Shown here: positions 17,118-25,944 of the stretch, piece by piece | Position numbering within the stretch: the first letter of the stretch is position 1 | Layout of the letters: each line of letters opens with the position of its first letter | NCBI RefSeq assembly: GCF_049800955.1 | Contig: NZ_JBNAGA010000002.1 | Location: forward strand, 744,001-808,000 | DNA from: JAKVBH01 sp049800955 | GTDB lineage: Bacteria; Pseudomonadota; Alphaproteobacteria; Rhodobacterales; Rhodobacteraceae | Direction of reading: 5' to 3' | DNA length: 64,000 nucleotides | Position numbers and translations under genes: made by a program | The notes under the pieces: generated by a model | Told to the model about the DNA's origin: nothing | The model's input: the letters and a program-made list of their open reading frames with translations, nothing else | The model's database searches: none

Positions 17118-17837
17118 ATGAATGATACGCCACATCTGCGCGAAGATTGCTTTCGCCTGCCTGACCCATCGGAGCTCTTTCCCGAGACGCGGTCGCCCCA
17201 TCCGCCGCGGATTTTACTGCTCTACGGCTCCCTGCGTTCCACATCCTATTCGCGCCTCTTGTGCGAAGAGGCTGCGCGGATATTAGCCAGACTTGGCTGT
17301 GAAACGCGGCTGTTTGATCCGTCAGGCCTGCCTTTGCCAGATGATGAACGGGCCAATCTCGCCTTGGAGAACCATCCCAAAGTCGCTGAACTTCGCGATT
17401 TGGTGATGTGGTCCGAGGGTATGGTCTGGTGCTCGCCGGAGCGCCATGGCGCGATGACGGGTATCATGAAGGCGCAAATCGACTGGATCCCTCTCGCTCC
17501 CATCGGCGGCGTGCGGCCCACGCAGGGCAAAACGCTTGCGGTCATGCAGGTCTGCGGCGGATCGCAATCGTTCAACACGGTTAATCAATTGCGCATTCTG
17601 GGCCGCTGGATGCGACTCTTGACGATCCCGAACCAGTCCTCGGTCCCAAAGGCTTTTCTCGAATTTGACAGCACGCGCATGAAGGATAGCCCGTATTACA
17701 TGCGCGTTGTGGATGTGATGGAAGAGCTGGCCAAGTTCACCTTGCTGACACGGGACATCAAGGACCATCTTGTCGATCGTTATTCCGAACGTGCCGAAAG
17801 CCGTGAGGCCTTGTCCAAGCGCGTGAATAGAAAGTGA
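17118..17837 (+). CDS. arsH: ArsH-type NADPH-dependent FMN reductase
   Basis: A 239-aa flavodoxin-fold oxidoreductase. The phosphate-binding loop is LLYGSLRSTSYSRLL, followed by WCSPERHGAMTGIMKAQIDW and the specific ArsH stretch LAVMQVCGGSQSFNTVNQLR. ArsH proteins use NADPH and FMN to oxidise trivalent organoarsenicals or act as quinone/azo reductases. The usual ars partners (arsR, arsC, arsB/acr3) are absent nearby, so the arsenic role is uncertain. The start at 17118 is preferred, since AAGGTG lies just before it and the product then begins MNDTPHLRE; a frame from 17088 would overlap the preceding gene. Confidence 0.85.
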   Translation: MNDTPHLREDCFRLPDPSELFPETRSPHPPRILLLYGSLRSTSYSRLLCEEAARILARLGCETRLFDPSGLPLPDDERANLALENHPKVAELRDLVMWSEGMVWCSPERHGAMTGIMKAQIDWIPLAPIGGVRPTQGKTLAVMQVCGGSQSFNTVNQLRILGRWMRLLTIPNQSSVPKAFLEFDSTRMKDSPYYMRVVDVMEELAKFTLLTRDIKDHLVDRYSERAESREALSKRVNRK

Positions 17838-17923
17838 CGTCCGCGTCAGGCAAATGACGTGGCGTTTGGGGCTGACAAGCCGGGCGCTTAAGGGAATTGT
17901 GGCCTTGTCCAAGGAGGCCCGCC

Positions 17924-19948
17924 ATGACCGATTACCCCCACTTGCTCGCCCCGCTTGATCTGGGTTTCACGTCTTTGAAGAACCGGGTGCTGATGGGCTC
18001 CATGCACACGGGCCTCGAAGAGACCAAGGATTGGAACCGTGTGGCGGAGTTCTATGCAGAACGCGCCCGCGGCGGTGTCGGCCTGATGGTGACCGGAGGC
18101 ATGGCGCCCAACCGAGAGGGTGGGGTCTTTCCCGGCGCTGCGGGTTTGTTCACGGATGAGGACATTGACAACCACCGTATTGTGACGGATCGGGTCCATG
18201 CGGCGGATGGCAAAATCGCGATGCAGATCCTGCATGCGGGCCGCTATGCCTATAGCCCTGAGTGCGTTGGGCCATCTGCGATCAAGTCCCCGATTTCACC
18301 CTTCCCGCCCAGAGAGCTCGATGAAGCCGATATCGAGAAGCAGATTGCGGATATTGCGACGGCCGCGGCGCGCGCCAAAGCTGCAGGCTATGACGGCGTA
18401 GAAGTGATGGGATCCGAAGGGTATTTCCTGAACCAGTTTCTCGTCACGCATACAAACAAGCGCGAAGATCGCTGGGGCGGGTCTTATGAAAACCGCATGC
18501 GCTTGCCCATTGAAGTTGTCAAACGCGTGCGGGCATCGGTCGGGCCGGAATTCATCGTGATCTATCGGCTCTCCATGATCGACCTGATCCCCGGCGGGTC
18601 GACCCATGATGAAGTGGTGCAACTTGCCCGCGAGATCGAGGCTGCGGGTGCAACGTTGATCAATACCGGGATCGGCTGGCATGAAGCGCGCATTCCAACG
18701 ATCGCAACATCCGTGCCGCGGCGCGCGTTTGCCTGGGTTACGCAGAAGCTGATGGGGAAGGTGTCAATTCCTGTCATTACGTCCAACCGGATCAACACAC
18801 CCGACGTCGCTGAGGCGGTTTTGGCGGAAGGCTGCGCGGATATGGTCTCGATGGCGCGGCCCTTTCTGGCGGATGCCTATTTTGTCGAGAAAGCGAAGTC
18901 AGGTCGTTCTCGGGAGATTGCCCCTTGCATCGCGTGTAACCAAGCGTGTCTTGATCACACGTTTTCAGGCAAAATCAGCTCCTGCCTCGTCAATCCGCGT
19001 GCGTGTTTTGAGACCGAAATAGACATTCAGCCCGCAGTTTTGCCCAAACGCGTCGCGGTTGTTGGCGCGGGGCCAGCCGGTTTGGCGACGGCAATTACCG
19101 CGGCCGAGCGCGGTCATGATGTGACGCTTTTCGACAAGGCCGATGAGATTGGTGGGCAGTTGAACCTGGCCAAACAGGTGCCGGGCAAAGAGGAGTTCTT
19201 TGGGCTTGTCGATTGGTTCGACACAATGGTGAAAACGCACAAGGTTAACCTCCGGCTGGGCGAAACGGTGTGTGCTGCAGATCTGGAAGGGTTTGACGAA
19301 GTCATTGTGGCGACTGGAGTGACACCGCGCGATCCCGGGATTGAGGGGCAGAACAGTCCAAAGGTTCTGGGTTATGTTGATGTTTTGCGCGGTGCGCCGG
19401 TGGGGGACCGCGTGGCGATCGTCGGGGCTGGTGGCATCGGGTTTGATGTAGCGGAATTTCTTGTCCATGCGGGCGAAAGCCCAACGGAAAACCTGCCTGA
19501 ATGGATGAAAGAATGGGGCGTGAGCGATCCGGACACCCACCGGGGCGGCCTTGCGCCAGATGGCCCCAAGCCTGGAGCGCCCGCGCGGGACGTGACGCTG
19601 CTTCAGCGCAAGGCAGAAAAACCTGGCAAACGTCTTGGTAAAACAACCGGCTGGATTCACCGCGCTGCTCTTGCCATGAAAGGCGTCAAGATGCTCAGCG
19701 GGGTCAACTACGAGCGCATCACGAGCGAGGGGCTCATAGTCTCGAAAGGGGAGGAGCGCTTGGATCCTCAGCTTATCGAGGCAGATACAATCGTTCTGTG
19801 TGCGGGCCAACTCAGCGAGCGCTCACTCGCAGACGCTCTGGCGTCAAAGGGTGTGCAGGCCCATGTCATCGGTGGGGCTGACGTTGCCGCGGAATTGGAT
19901 GCCAAGCGCGCGATTGATCAGGGGGTCCGTCTGGCGGCGGCTCTTTAA
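17924..19948 (+). CDS. fadH: 2,4-dienoyl-CoA reductase (NADPH)
   Basis: A 674-aa flavo-iron-sulfur enzyme that reduces 2,4-dienoyl-CoA during beta-oxidation of unsaturated fatty acids. The N-terminal old-yellow-enzyme barrel begins APLDLGFTSLKNRVLMGSMH, the hallmark of FadH. The catalytic stretch is GVEVMGSEGYFLNQFLVTHTN. The 4Fe-4S cysteines are in CIACNQACLDH plus the later SSCLVNPRAC. The C-terminal FAD/NADPH half starts VAVVGAGPAGLATAITAAE and ends with GGADVAAELDAKRAIDQG. AAGGAGG lies 8 bases before the ATG at 17924. Its stop codon overlaps that of the convergent histidine kinase gene at a TTAA palindrome. Confidence 0.94.
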   Translation: MTDYPHLLAPLDLGFTSLKNRVLMGSMHTGLEETKDWNRVAEFYAERARGGVGLMVTGGMAPNREGGVFPGAAGLFTDEDIDNHRIVTDRVHAADGKIAMQILHAGRYAYSPECVGPSAIKSPISPFPPRELDEADIEKQIADIATAAARAKAAGYDGVEVMGSEGYFLNQFLVTHTNKREDRWGGSYENRMRLPIEVVKRVRASVGPEFIVIYRLSMIDLIPGGSTHDEVVQLAREIEAAGATLINTGIGWHEARIPTIATSVPRRAFAWVTQKLMGKVSIPVITSNRINTPDVAEAVLAEGCADMVSMARPFLADAYFVEKAKSGRSREIAPCIACNQACLDHTFSGKISSCLVNPRACFETEIDIQPAVLPKRVAVVGAGPAGLATAITAAERGHDVTLFDKADEIGGQLNLAKQVPGKEEFFGLVDWFDTMVKTHKVNLRLGETVCAADLEGFDEVIVATGVTPRDPGIEGQNSPKVLGYVDVLRGAPVGDRVAIVGAGGIGFDVAEFLVHAGESPTENLPEWMKEWGVSDPDTHRGGLAPDGPKPGAPARDVTLLQRKAEKPGKRLGKTTGWIHRAALAMKGVKMLSGVNYERITSEGLIVSKGEERLDPQLIEADTIVLCAGQLSERSLADALASKGVQAHVIGGADVAAELDAKRAIDQGVRLAAAL

Positions 19949-21168
19949 GCTGCGCTGACCTCAGCACTCTCGATGCGGTAGTGGGGGATTTTCAAGACGA
20001 CGAGGAGCCCTTCTTCATCGGACTTGAGATCAATTTCCCCGCCATGCAGTTCAATGATCCTGCGTGTCAGTGGCAGGCCGAGGCCGATCCCATCTGCATC
20101 GCGGGTCCGGATCTCCTGGCCAACTGTAAAGGCTTCCCAGATGTCATCTGCTTTGTCACTGGCAATGCCCGGGCCGTTGTCGAAGATGACAAGCTCTGCT
20201 GAACCATCCTCCATTTTGCGTAGTGTGACCTCGGTCTGAGCACCGCCATGGGCGATGCAATTGTCGACCAGACAAGAGAGCGCGAGATCCATTTTGACTG
20301 CGTCACCTTGCATCAGGACGTCATCCGGCAGGCTGTGCAATTTGATTTTCTTGCCTCGCAAAGCGGCCAGTTTCTGGAACAAGGCCAGCGATGACTTCAG
20401 TGTTCTACCCAGATCGAGTTGGGATTCCTCAAGAACGATCTCGCCTGTTGAGAGTTCAGTGAAGGCCAGATTGTTTTCGACAATTCGATGCAGATGTTCA
20501 GAGCTTTGTACGATCGCATCTCGTATTTCGCGCGTTTCGTCATCCCGGTCGTCGAGGATTTGTGCCATGCCATGGATGCCGTTCAGAGGGGTGCGCAGCT
20601 CATGTCCGATGAGCGCGAGAAATTCAGCTTTCGCGTCTTCTGCAATTTTTTCCATGCGCGAGATATGTTCTGCATCCTGCACCGTGGCTGTCTCGTAAAA
20701 ACGGGCCACCATGGCTGCAAGGGTCTCAATCTGTGCGATGGTGTCAGCATGAGGCGTATCGTGCGGGACAAAGTCGATACCGCAGACCGAACCTACGCAA
20801 AATCCATTGGACAGGATGACCGGCGCGCTCACAGAAAAACGCAATCCGAAATCGGCGACCGATGGATGACGCGCACTGCGCTCATCTCGGAGCGTGTCCG
20901 GGAACACGGTCGTCTTTTTGCGTGCAATGGTGAAGGAGCAGATTGAATGCGTGCGGGGCGTCCCTTCCAGATCGATACCTTCGATTGCCAGAAAGTCCTG
21001 ATTGTCCTGCGTGATCTGGGCCACGAAGGCGACCGGGACATTCAGAATAGACTTAACGAGACCCGTTACATGCGTGAGAAATCCGTCGTTTCGAAAACGC
21101 GCTAAATCCATTTCCGTCGTCGTCAGGTGTCTGGCGGTTTCGTTGCTCGGCACGGGATACGGGCGCAT
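19945..21168 (-). CDS. soluble GAF-domain sensor histidine kinase
   Basis: A 407-aa kinase without membrane segments. The N-terminal GAF domain (about residues 20-160) includes RTHSICSFTIARKKTTVFPD and VSAPVILSNGFCVGSVCGID, typical of cytosolic GAF sensors. The dimerisation/phosphoacceptor helix reads FLALIGHELRTPLNGI (H189). The ATPase domain has an N box (SCLVDNCIAHGG), FDNGPGI and GIGLGLPLTRRIIELHGG. No receiver domain or partner response regulator is visible nearby, so it is an orphan. The GTG at 21171 and the ATG at 21168 are adjacent; the ATG sits well behind GAGGGGAG. Its divergent neighbour is a LysR regulator. Confidence 0.88.
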   Translation of the reverse strand: MRPYPVPSNETARHLTTTEMDLARFRNDGFLTHVTGLVKSILNVPVAFVAQITQDNQDFLAIEGIDLEGTPRTHSICSFTIARKKTTVFPDTLRDERSARHPSVADFGLRFSVSAPVILSNGFCVGSVCGIDFVPHDTPHADTIAQIETLAAMVARFYETATVQDAEHISRMEKIAEDAKAEFLALIGHELRTPLNGIHGMAQILDDRDDETREIRDAIVQSSEHLHRIVENNLAFTELSTGEIVLEESQLDLGRTLKSSLALFQKLAALRGKKIKLHSLPDDVLMQGDAVKMDLALSCLVDNCIAHGGAQTEVTLRKMEDGSAELVIFDNGPGIASDKADDIWEAFTVGQEIRTRDADGIGLGLPLTRRIIELHGGEIDLKSDEEGLLVVLKIPHYRIESAEVSAA

Positions 21169-21255
21169 CACTCTCCCCTCTCAAAGGAATGCATAAACAA
21201 GGATATGCGGACGAAGTCCCAAAATTCCCTTAACGTCATCCGCTGTTTCCGGACG

Positions 21256-21335
21256 CAAAACGATCTAGACAAAACCCAGATATTGTCTGTCTCCTGCCCC
21301 TGTTTTGTCGCAATCCAGGATCAAAACGATCTAGA
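21256..21335 (+). promoter_or_regulatory. paired direct and inverted repeats in the kinase/LysR divergent region
   Basis: The 14-base sequence CAAAACGATCTAGA occurs exactly at 21256-21269 and again at 21322-21335. Between them an 8-base inverted pair GACAAAAC (21268-21275) and GTTTTGTC (21302-21309) overlaps the first copy. The second copy ends 24 bases before the LysR start. The arrangement suggests binding sites for a regulator, most simply the adjacent LysR protein acting on itself and perhaps on the kinase gene. Confidence 0.55.
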
Positions 21336-21359
21336 ACAGTGACGACTTGAGGGAAACAG

Positions 21360-22268
21360 ATGGACCGTTTGACCGAAATGGAGGCCTTCGCCACGGTTGT
21401 GGATCAAGGGGGCTTTACGGATGCCGCCAAGAAGATGGGCATTTCCAAATCCGCTGTGTCCAAGCATGTCTCGTCGCTGGAAGCACGCTTAGGCGCACGA
21501 TTGCTCAACCGCACGACGCGGCGTGTTTCACCGACTGAGATCGGCCTGGCATATTATGATCGCGCGCGGCGCGTGCTGAATGACGCGGGAGAGGCGGATG
21601 CGCTCGTTACGTCCATGCAATCCGCGCCGTCAGGGCTTTTGAGGATTTCTGTTGCGACGGATTTCGGCGTGAACCACATGTCTCCCATTCTGGGCGAATT
21701 CCTCGCAGAATTCCCGGACATCACGGTTAACATGGTCCTCAACAATCGCTATGTCGAGCTGATTTCAGAAGGGTTCGACATGGCCGTGCGTATTGGGGAG
21801 CTCGAAGACAGCTCTCTACGTGCGCGGAAATTGACAGAGACGACAAAGCGCATGATTGCGGCCCCGGCCTATTTTGAGAAATACGGTCGCCCTCAGAAGA
21901 TCGATGATCTCAACGAACATAAGCTGTTGCATTATTCGAACCAATCCAGCGGGAACGTCTGGCGTGTGACGTCACCATCCGGTGAGAAGCGGCAGGTGCG
22001 CACAGCGGGTTGGTTAAGCGTGAATGACGGGCAATCCCTATTGAACGCGGCAATTGCCGGGCTCGGCATCGCGTATTTGCCGTCCTTTTTGTATGCCGAT
22101 GCGATGGATCAGGGCTTGATTGAGGATGCTATTCCGGATTTGCCGATGGAAACGCAAGGCATCTATGCGGTGTATCCTCCGGGACGGTTTACGCAGCCTA
22201 AGGTACGCGCCTTCATCGACTTTCTCGTGCATGAATTTGCGGATAAAGGCCCGACGGACTGGGGCTGA
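21360..22268 (+). CDS. LysR family transcriptional regulator
   Basis: A 302-aa LTTR. The winged helix-turn-helix (about residues 3-62) reads MEAFATVVDQGGFTDAAKKMGISKSAVSKHVSSLEARLG with LLNRTTRRVSPTE. The effector-binding domain (about 90-295) has the typical SGLLRISVATDFGVNHM and TVNMVLNNRYVELISEGFDMAVRIGEL, putting it in the large DsdC/AaeR-like clade that regulates diverse metabolic genes. The inducer is unknown. The ATG at 21360 follows GAGGGAAAC. It is divergent from the histidine kinase gene with 191 bases between, which hold matching repeats. It is followed by an intrinsic terminator. Confidence 0.92.
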   Translation: MDRLTEMEAFATVVDQGGFTDAAKKMGISKSAVSKHVSSLEARLGARLLNRTTRRVSPTEIGLAYYDRARRVLNDAGEADALVTSMQSAPSGLLRISVATDFGVNHMSPILGEFLAEFPDITVNMVLNNRYVELISEGFDMAVRIGELEDSSLRARKLTETTKRMIAAPAYFEKYGRPQKIDDLNEHKLLHYSNQSSGNVWRVTSPSGEKRQVRTAGWLSVNDGQSLLNAAIAGLGIAYLPSFLYADAMDQGLIEDAIPDLPMETQGIYAVYPPGRFTQPKVRAFIDFLVHEFADKGPTDWG

Positions 22269-22290
22269 GGCGCGTCAAAACGCAAGTTTG

Positions 22291-22318
22291 AAGCGCACTG
22301 TTCTCGGGGCGCTTTTTT
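22291..22318 (+). terminator. intrinsic terminator of the LysR gene
   Basis: A 6-bp stem AAGCGC (22291-22296) with GCGCTT (22309-22314), a 12-base loop that may pair further, and a T6 run (22313-22318). It lies 22 bases past the LysR stop and 10 bases before the stop of the convergent HIT gene. Confidence 0.75.
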
Positions 22319-22327
22319 GCCCTGCGT

Positions 22328-22708
22328 TCAGGCCTTTTGCAGCATGCGCCCCAGCGGGCGTCCACCCAGGATATGGACATGCAGGTGCGGGACCTCCTGA
22401 ACGGCGTCTTCGCCGGCGTTGGAGATTGCGCGAAAGCCGTTGCCCCCCTCGCCGGGTTGTACGCCCATTTTGCGGCAGACTTCGCCAATTGCGCGTGTGA
22501 AATCGACGATCTCTGCATCACTCGCTTCCAGGGCGAAGTGATCATAGCAAACATACTTGCCCTTTGGGATCACCAGAACATGCACGGGCGCCTGGGCATA
22601 AATATCCTCAAACGCCAGCGAATGCTCGGTTTCCAGAACAGTTTTGTTGGGGATGTCTCCGCGCAGAATTTTGGCAAAGATGTTTTCGTCGTCATAGGCG
22701 TAGGGCAT
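22328..22708 (-). CDS. HIT family (histidine triad) hydrolase
   Basis: A 126-aa HIT protein, Hint branch. It starts with the family pattern DDENIFAKILRGDIPNKTVLE and carries the histidine triad PHLHVHILGGRPLGRM at the C-terminus, whose middle histidine is the nucleophile. Hint proteins hydrolyse adenosine phosphoramidates and related nucleotides in the cytosol. The ATG at 22708 (MPYAYDD) is preferred; a TTG at 22720 overlaps the upstream GT14-like stop as TTGA and would add only four residues. It follows the GT14-like gene on the same strand and is probably co-transcribed with it. Confidence 0.9.
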   Translation of the reverse strand: MPYAYDDENIFAKILRGDIPNKTVLETEHSLAFEDIYAQAPVHVLVIPKGKYVCYDHFALEASDAEIVDFTRAIGEVCRKMGVQPGEGGNGFRAISNAGEDAVQEVPHLHVHILGGRPLGRMLQKA

Positions 22709-22716
22709 GTGTGATC

Positions 22717-24294
22717 TCAATCTGCAAAGAGGTGGTGCGTCTGGGCAAGCTCATGCGCGGTCTCAGGTGGGACGCTCAAAAACTGCGAAATGGCTTGCGC
22801 ATTTTCGTCCGGCAAAGCGGTTTCGCGAATGCGCGTATGATAGGGGAGGTTGGCGTCTCGGATGCGATCACTTTCAAAGAGCATGTCATTGCGGATCGTC
22901 GGCAACAAGCGCTGCAAAGTCTGTGCAGATGTCGCTTCGCCAGCAAGGCCCACGCGCTTGGCATGTCCAATCAGGTAATCCTCGCTGAACTTGCATTCGA
23001 CCTCGAGCAGTTTGGTCACCGACCTGTCACCATAAAAATCCTGGATCAAATCCAGATTGGCGGGGTCCATGCAAATCACGAGTTTGTCGGTCTCGTAATA
23101 CTCGAACAGCATGCGCATCAAGGCCCGCCTGTGCCTGTGGCGTTTGCTCATGGTTGACTGGATTCCGCCCAGATCGGGAAGCTCGCAGCTTTCCTCGTTA
23201 AACAGGTATTCGATTGCCGGCACGTTGGTGAGCTGGCGCATACGGGCCAACAGCCGCTTGGCCACGTGCCACTTTTTGCACACGATGATCAACATCTCGC
23301 GGTCGCGGCCCAGAGAGCCTTCGTTTTCCCAAAAGCGCGGCGCAAAGCGCCGACCTTCACGACCCCGCCCCGTCAGGAATGTGAACAGCGAGCGGCCTTC
23401 GTTGGAAATCTGGAAATCCGTGCCTTCGGACGCGTAGAGAACACCCAACCGTCGCTTCAGCTCTGTCGCCTCCGGGCTTATTTTGCGGGCGAAGAGAAAA
23501 TCCTGCGCGAGCAGGAGCTCGTAATGGTCGTTGTAAAAGTTCACGGGCATGCCGTAGTCCGTGAACATCAGGAAAGTCAGCGTGCGATTTTCGATTTCCT
23601 GCTCGGGAACCAGATGACGCACAAGAGTCTGAAAGAAGGTCTCGTCGGGAATCCATGTGGTGCGGAAGAAGCGCAGGACGTCCGGGCGATCCTTGCAGAA
23701 TTGCAGGATCCATTCGATGGTCCGCCGCCGCAGACACCACCACTGGCTGCCAATCTGGACCTGCAAATCCTCTGGAATTGGCCGCTCCAACCCGAGCCGC
23801 TTTTGCAAGTTCATGGCAGCGTAGAAGAGGGTCTTGTTTTGGCGTTCATTGAAGTAGTGTCTGTAAATCAGACGCTCTTTCTGAATGCCTGTCTTGATCC
23901 AGCCGCTTTCGAAAAAGTCGAAGCTTTCGATGAAATCCACGTCACGATTATCGAGGAATTCATGGGTGTATTCCGCTGATTTTATGGCCATGCAATCGCC
24001 TGAGAGCATGTAGAAATGCGTGGCATCAGGGAAAGCGGCCACAGCGGCTTTCACGGCATTGAGCGAGGCTTCCACGAGCGACCATTCCCCCCAGCCGCAC
24101 TTCAGTCGTTTCTTGGCGAAGGTGACGTGGTCATTGTCTTTGAGAGCGTCCGTGATCCTGCGAAAATCTGTGCTGTCAGAGCGGGCGTCGAAATGAATCG
24201 ACATGTAATCGCCAGCCGCCGTCAGCCGCTGCGCCTGCTTGATAATGGCGTCGGGGTCTTTATGACACAGAAGAATAAAGGCGATTTTTGCCAT
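22717..24294 (-). CDS. GT14-like beta-1,6-N-acetylglucosaminyltransferase family protein (copy A)
   Basis: A 525-aa protein. The N-terminal half (about residues 1-270) matches the core-2/I-branching (GT14) glycosyltransferase fold: IAFILLCHKDPDAI, HFYMLSGDCMAIKS, DVDFIESFDF, QIGSQWWCLRRRTIEW and TTWIPDETFFQTLVRHL. The C-terminal half (MLIIVCKKWHVAKRLLAR, LVICMDPANLDLIQDFYG) is a separate domain that I associate from memory with Rhodobacterales (DUF5928). A paralogue lies at 37259-38959 with the same N-terminal motifs but a different C-terminal part. It is divergent from a sulfotransferase gene about 145 bases away. It probably adds a sugar to a surface glycan; the acceptor is unknown. Confidence 0.78.
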   Translation of the reverse strand: MAKIAFILLCHKDPDAIIKQAQRLTAAGDYMSIHFDARSDSTDFRRITDALKDNDHVTFAKKRLKCGWGEWSLVEASLNAVKAAVAAFPDATHFYMLSGDCMAIKSAEYTHEFLDNRDVDFIESFDFFESGWIKTGIQKERLIYRHYFNERQNKTLFYAAMNLQKRLGLERPIPEDLQVQIGSQWWCLRRRTIEWILQFCKDRPDVLRFFRTTWIPDETFFQTLVRHLVPEQEIENRTLTFLMFTDYGMPVNFYNDHYELLLAQDFLFARKISPEATELKRRLGVLYASEGTDFQISNEGRSLFTFLTGRGREGRRFAPRFWENEGSLGRDREMLIIVCKKWHVAKRLLARMRQLTNVPAIEYLFNEESCELPDLGGIQSTMSKRHRHRRALMRMLFEYYETDKLVICMDPANLDLIQDFYGDRSVTKLLEVECKFSEDYLIGHAKRVGLAGEATSAQTLQRLLPTIRNDMLFESDRIRDANLPYHTRIRETALPDENAQAISQFLSVPPETAHELAQTHHLFAD

Positions 24295-24439
24295 TCAGGA
24301 CACAACTTGCTCAGCTTTGCCTCGATTGTTTACCTTGATAAAGGTGAACGCGCCTTGAATAAACAGACTTTCTTAGGAATTTCCTTTCAGGATATAGTCA
24401 CAAAAAAGCTTTTTGAGCAGGCATCGGAGGCAATGGAAT

Positions 24440-25258
24440 ATGGGCTTTCCCGGCACATGGATGACGGAGAGCGAAAGCGTGGTCTATCGCGTGGTGCCAA
24501 AGTGTGCCTGCTCGACCATTGGCCAGATCCTGTATTATTCAGATCACGGTACGTTTTTTGACGGGGATATTCACGATGCGACCTCTGGTTTGCACAAGTG
24601 GGCACGCGAAGAGAGCCAGCCGATCATCAAGGCCAATGTCAAAACCCATGGTGCCTATGCCTTCACATGCGTGCGCAATCCCTACACGCGGATCCTGAGC
24701 TCTTTTTTCGACAAGATTTGTGGCATTCAGCGCAATGGGCGGCGGTATCGCGGCAATCTTGTCCCGATGTTGATCCAGAAATACGGCATTGAGGTTGGCG
24801 GCGAGGATGGCAAACAGGAGTTTGATCAGATCCGGGCCTTCCGCCGGTTCTTGTTGTTTGCGCGCGATACGATCCGTTGGCGCAGGCCCATGGAGCCTGA
24901 CATTCACTGGTCTGCCACATCCGGTCATGTCAGCACGTTCATTGTGAACGGCGGGCGCTACGATCAGATTTTCTGGACGGAAACCTTCAACGAAGGCATG
25001 CAGCAGGTTCTCGATAATATCGATGTCTCGCATGAAGTCGATCTCGCAGGCATCCCGCGCTTCAATGAAAGCGAAGGACATGGACCCAAGCGGGCGCATC
25101 CCGTGGAAGACTATTTCGACGATCTGTCGATGCATCTGATCTATGAGATCTACAAACGGGATTTCGACCTTTTCAAATACGATTTCGAGAACCCGGCCAA
25201 CAAATTCCCGATTGGAGAGATCGATCTGGACGAGGTGCACGCAAAGCTCGGCGAGTAG
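24440..25258 (+). CDS. sulfotransferase family 2 protein
   Basis: A 272-aa PAPS-dependent sulfotransferase, probably acting on a carbohydrate. The 5'-phosphosulfate loop is RVVPKCACSTIGQIL (residues about 17-31), and the 3'-phosphate site is FTCVRNPYTRILSSFFDKI (about 75-93). The C-terminal part has YDDLSMHLIYEIYKRDFDLFKYD, typical of bacterial sulfotransferases of this type. The ATG at 24440 is chosen, with GGAGG 10 bases upstream; a TTG at 24413 would place that site inside the gene. The divergent GT14-like gene suggests a glycan acceptor. The acceptor and the sulfated position are unknown. Confidence 0.83.
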   Translation: MGFPGTWMTESESVVYRVVPKCACSTIGQILYYSDHGTFFDGDIHDATSGLHKWAREESQPIIKANVKTHGAYAFTCVRNPYTRILSSFFDKICGIQRNGRRYRGNLVPMLIQKYGIEVGGEDGKQEFDQIRAFRRFLLFARDTIRWRRPMEPDIHWSATSGHVSTFIVNGGRYDQIFWTETFNEGMQQVLDNIDVSHEVDLAGIPRFNESEGHGPKRAHPVEDYFDDLSMHLIYEIYKRDFDLFKYDFENPANKFPIGEIDLDEVHAKLGE

Positions 25259-25299
25259 CAGGGCCTTGCCCCCAAGGCTGGCATTTGCCAAGTGGTCCT

Positions 25300-25944
25300 A
25301 TGGATGAATATTGCCCGCCTCAAACCCCGCTGGATGTTTTGCATGAAGATCACGAGCTGCTCGTGGTCAACAAGCCCAGCGGTTTGCTGTCAGTGCCGGG
25401 GAAAGGCGCGCATCTGGCTGATTGCCTGATCACGCGCGTGCAGCGTGCCTTTCCGACGGCTTTGCTGGTGCATCGGCTGGATCGGGATACGTCTGGCGTA
25501 ATGGTGTTTGGACTGACACCACATGCGCAGCGCCACCTCGGACTGCAATTCGAAAAGCGGCAGATGAAGAAAGCCTATGTGGCGCGTCTTTGGGGGACAT
25601 TGTCCGAACGAACGGGCCTCGTCGATCTGCCGTTGATCGTGGACTGGCCCAATCGCCCGCTGCAGAAGGTCTGCCCTGAGACAGGCAAGGCCGCACAAAC
25701 CGAATGGAAAGTGCTGCGGTATGAGGAGGGCACGACGCGTGTGCGGTTTTTCCCCAAGACGGGCCGATCACACCAGTTGCGTGTACATGCGCTGGCCCTG
25801 GGCCATCCCATCCTCGGGGACCCTTTCTATGCCACCGGCGCTGCTTTGGCCTTTCCCCGGCTGATGTTGCATGCAGAAGAGCTGCGGCTGCGTCATCCTG
25901 ATGGCGGGCAGGGGCAAAGGTTTTATTGCAAAGCGCCGTTTTGA
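25300..25944 (+). CDS. rluA: RluA family pseudouridine synthase
   Basis: A 214-aa pseudouridine synthase. The catalytic motif LLVHRLDRDTSGVMVFG contains the essential Asp (D61). Other family marks are LLVVNKPSGLLSVPG, KKAYVARLWG and FFPKTGRSHQLRVHALALGHPILGD. The short length without an S4 domain fits RluA itself, which modifies 23S rRNA U746 and tRNA U32 in E. coli. The ATG at 25300 is chosen over an upstream TTG. It is convergent with the adenosine kinase-like gene. A hairpin whose arms flank its stop codon (25930-25961) may end transcription. Confidence 0.87.
   Translation: MDEYCPPQTPLDVLHEDHELLVVNKPSGLLSVPGKGAHLADCLITRVQRAFPTALLVHRLDRDTSGVMVFGLTPHAQRHLGLQFEKRQMKKAYVARLWGTLSERTGLVDLPLIVDWPNRPLQKVCPETGKAAQTEWKVLRYEEGTTRVRFFPKTGRSHQLRVHALALGHPILGDPFYATGAALAFPRLMLHAEELRLRHPDGGQGQRFYCKAPF

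Noticed and set aside
17118..17837. Arsenic resistance operon
   Set aside because: Only an ArsH-type flavoprotein is present; no arsR, arsC, arsB or acr3 nearby.
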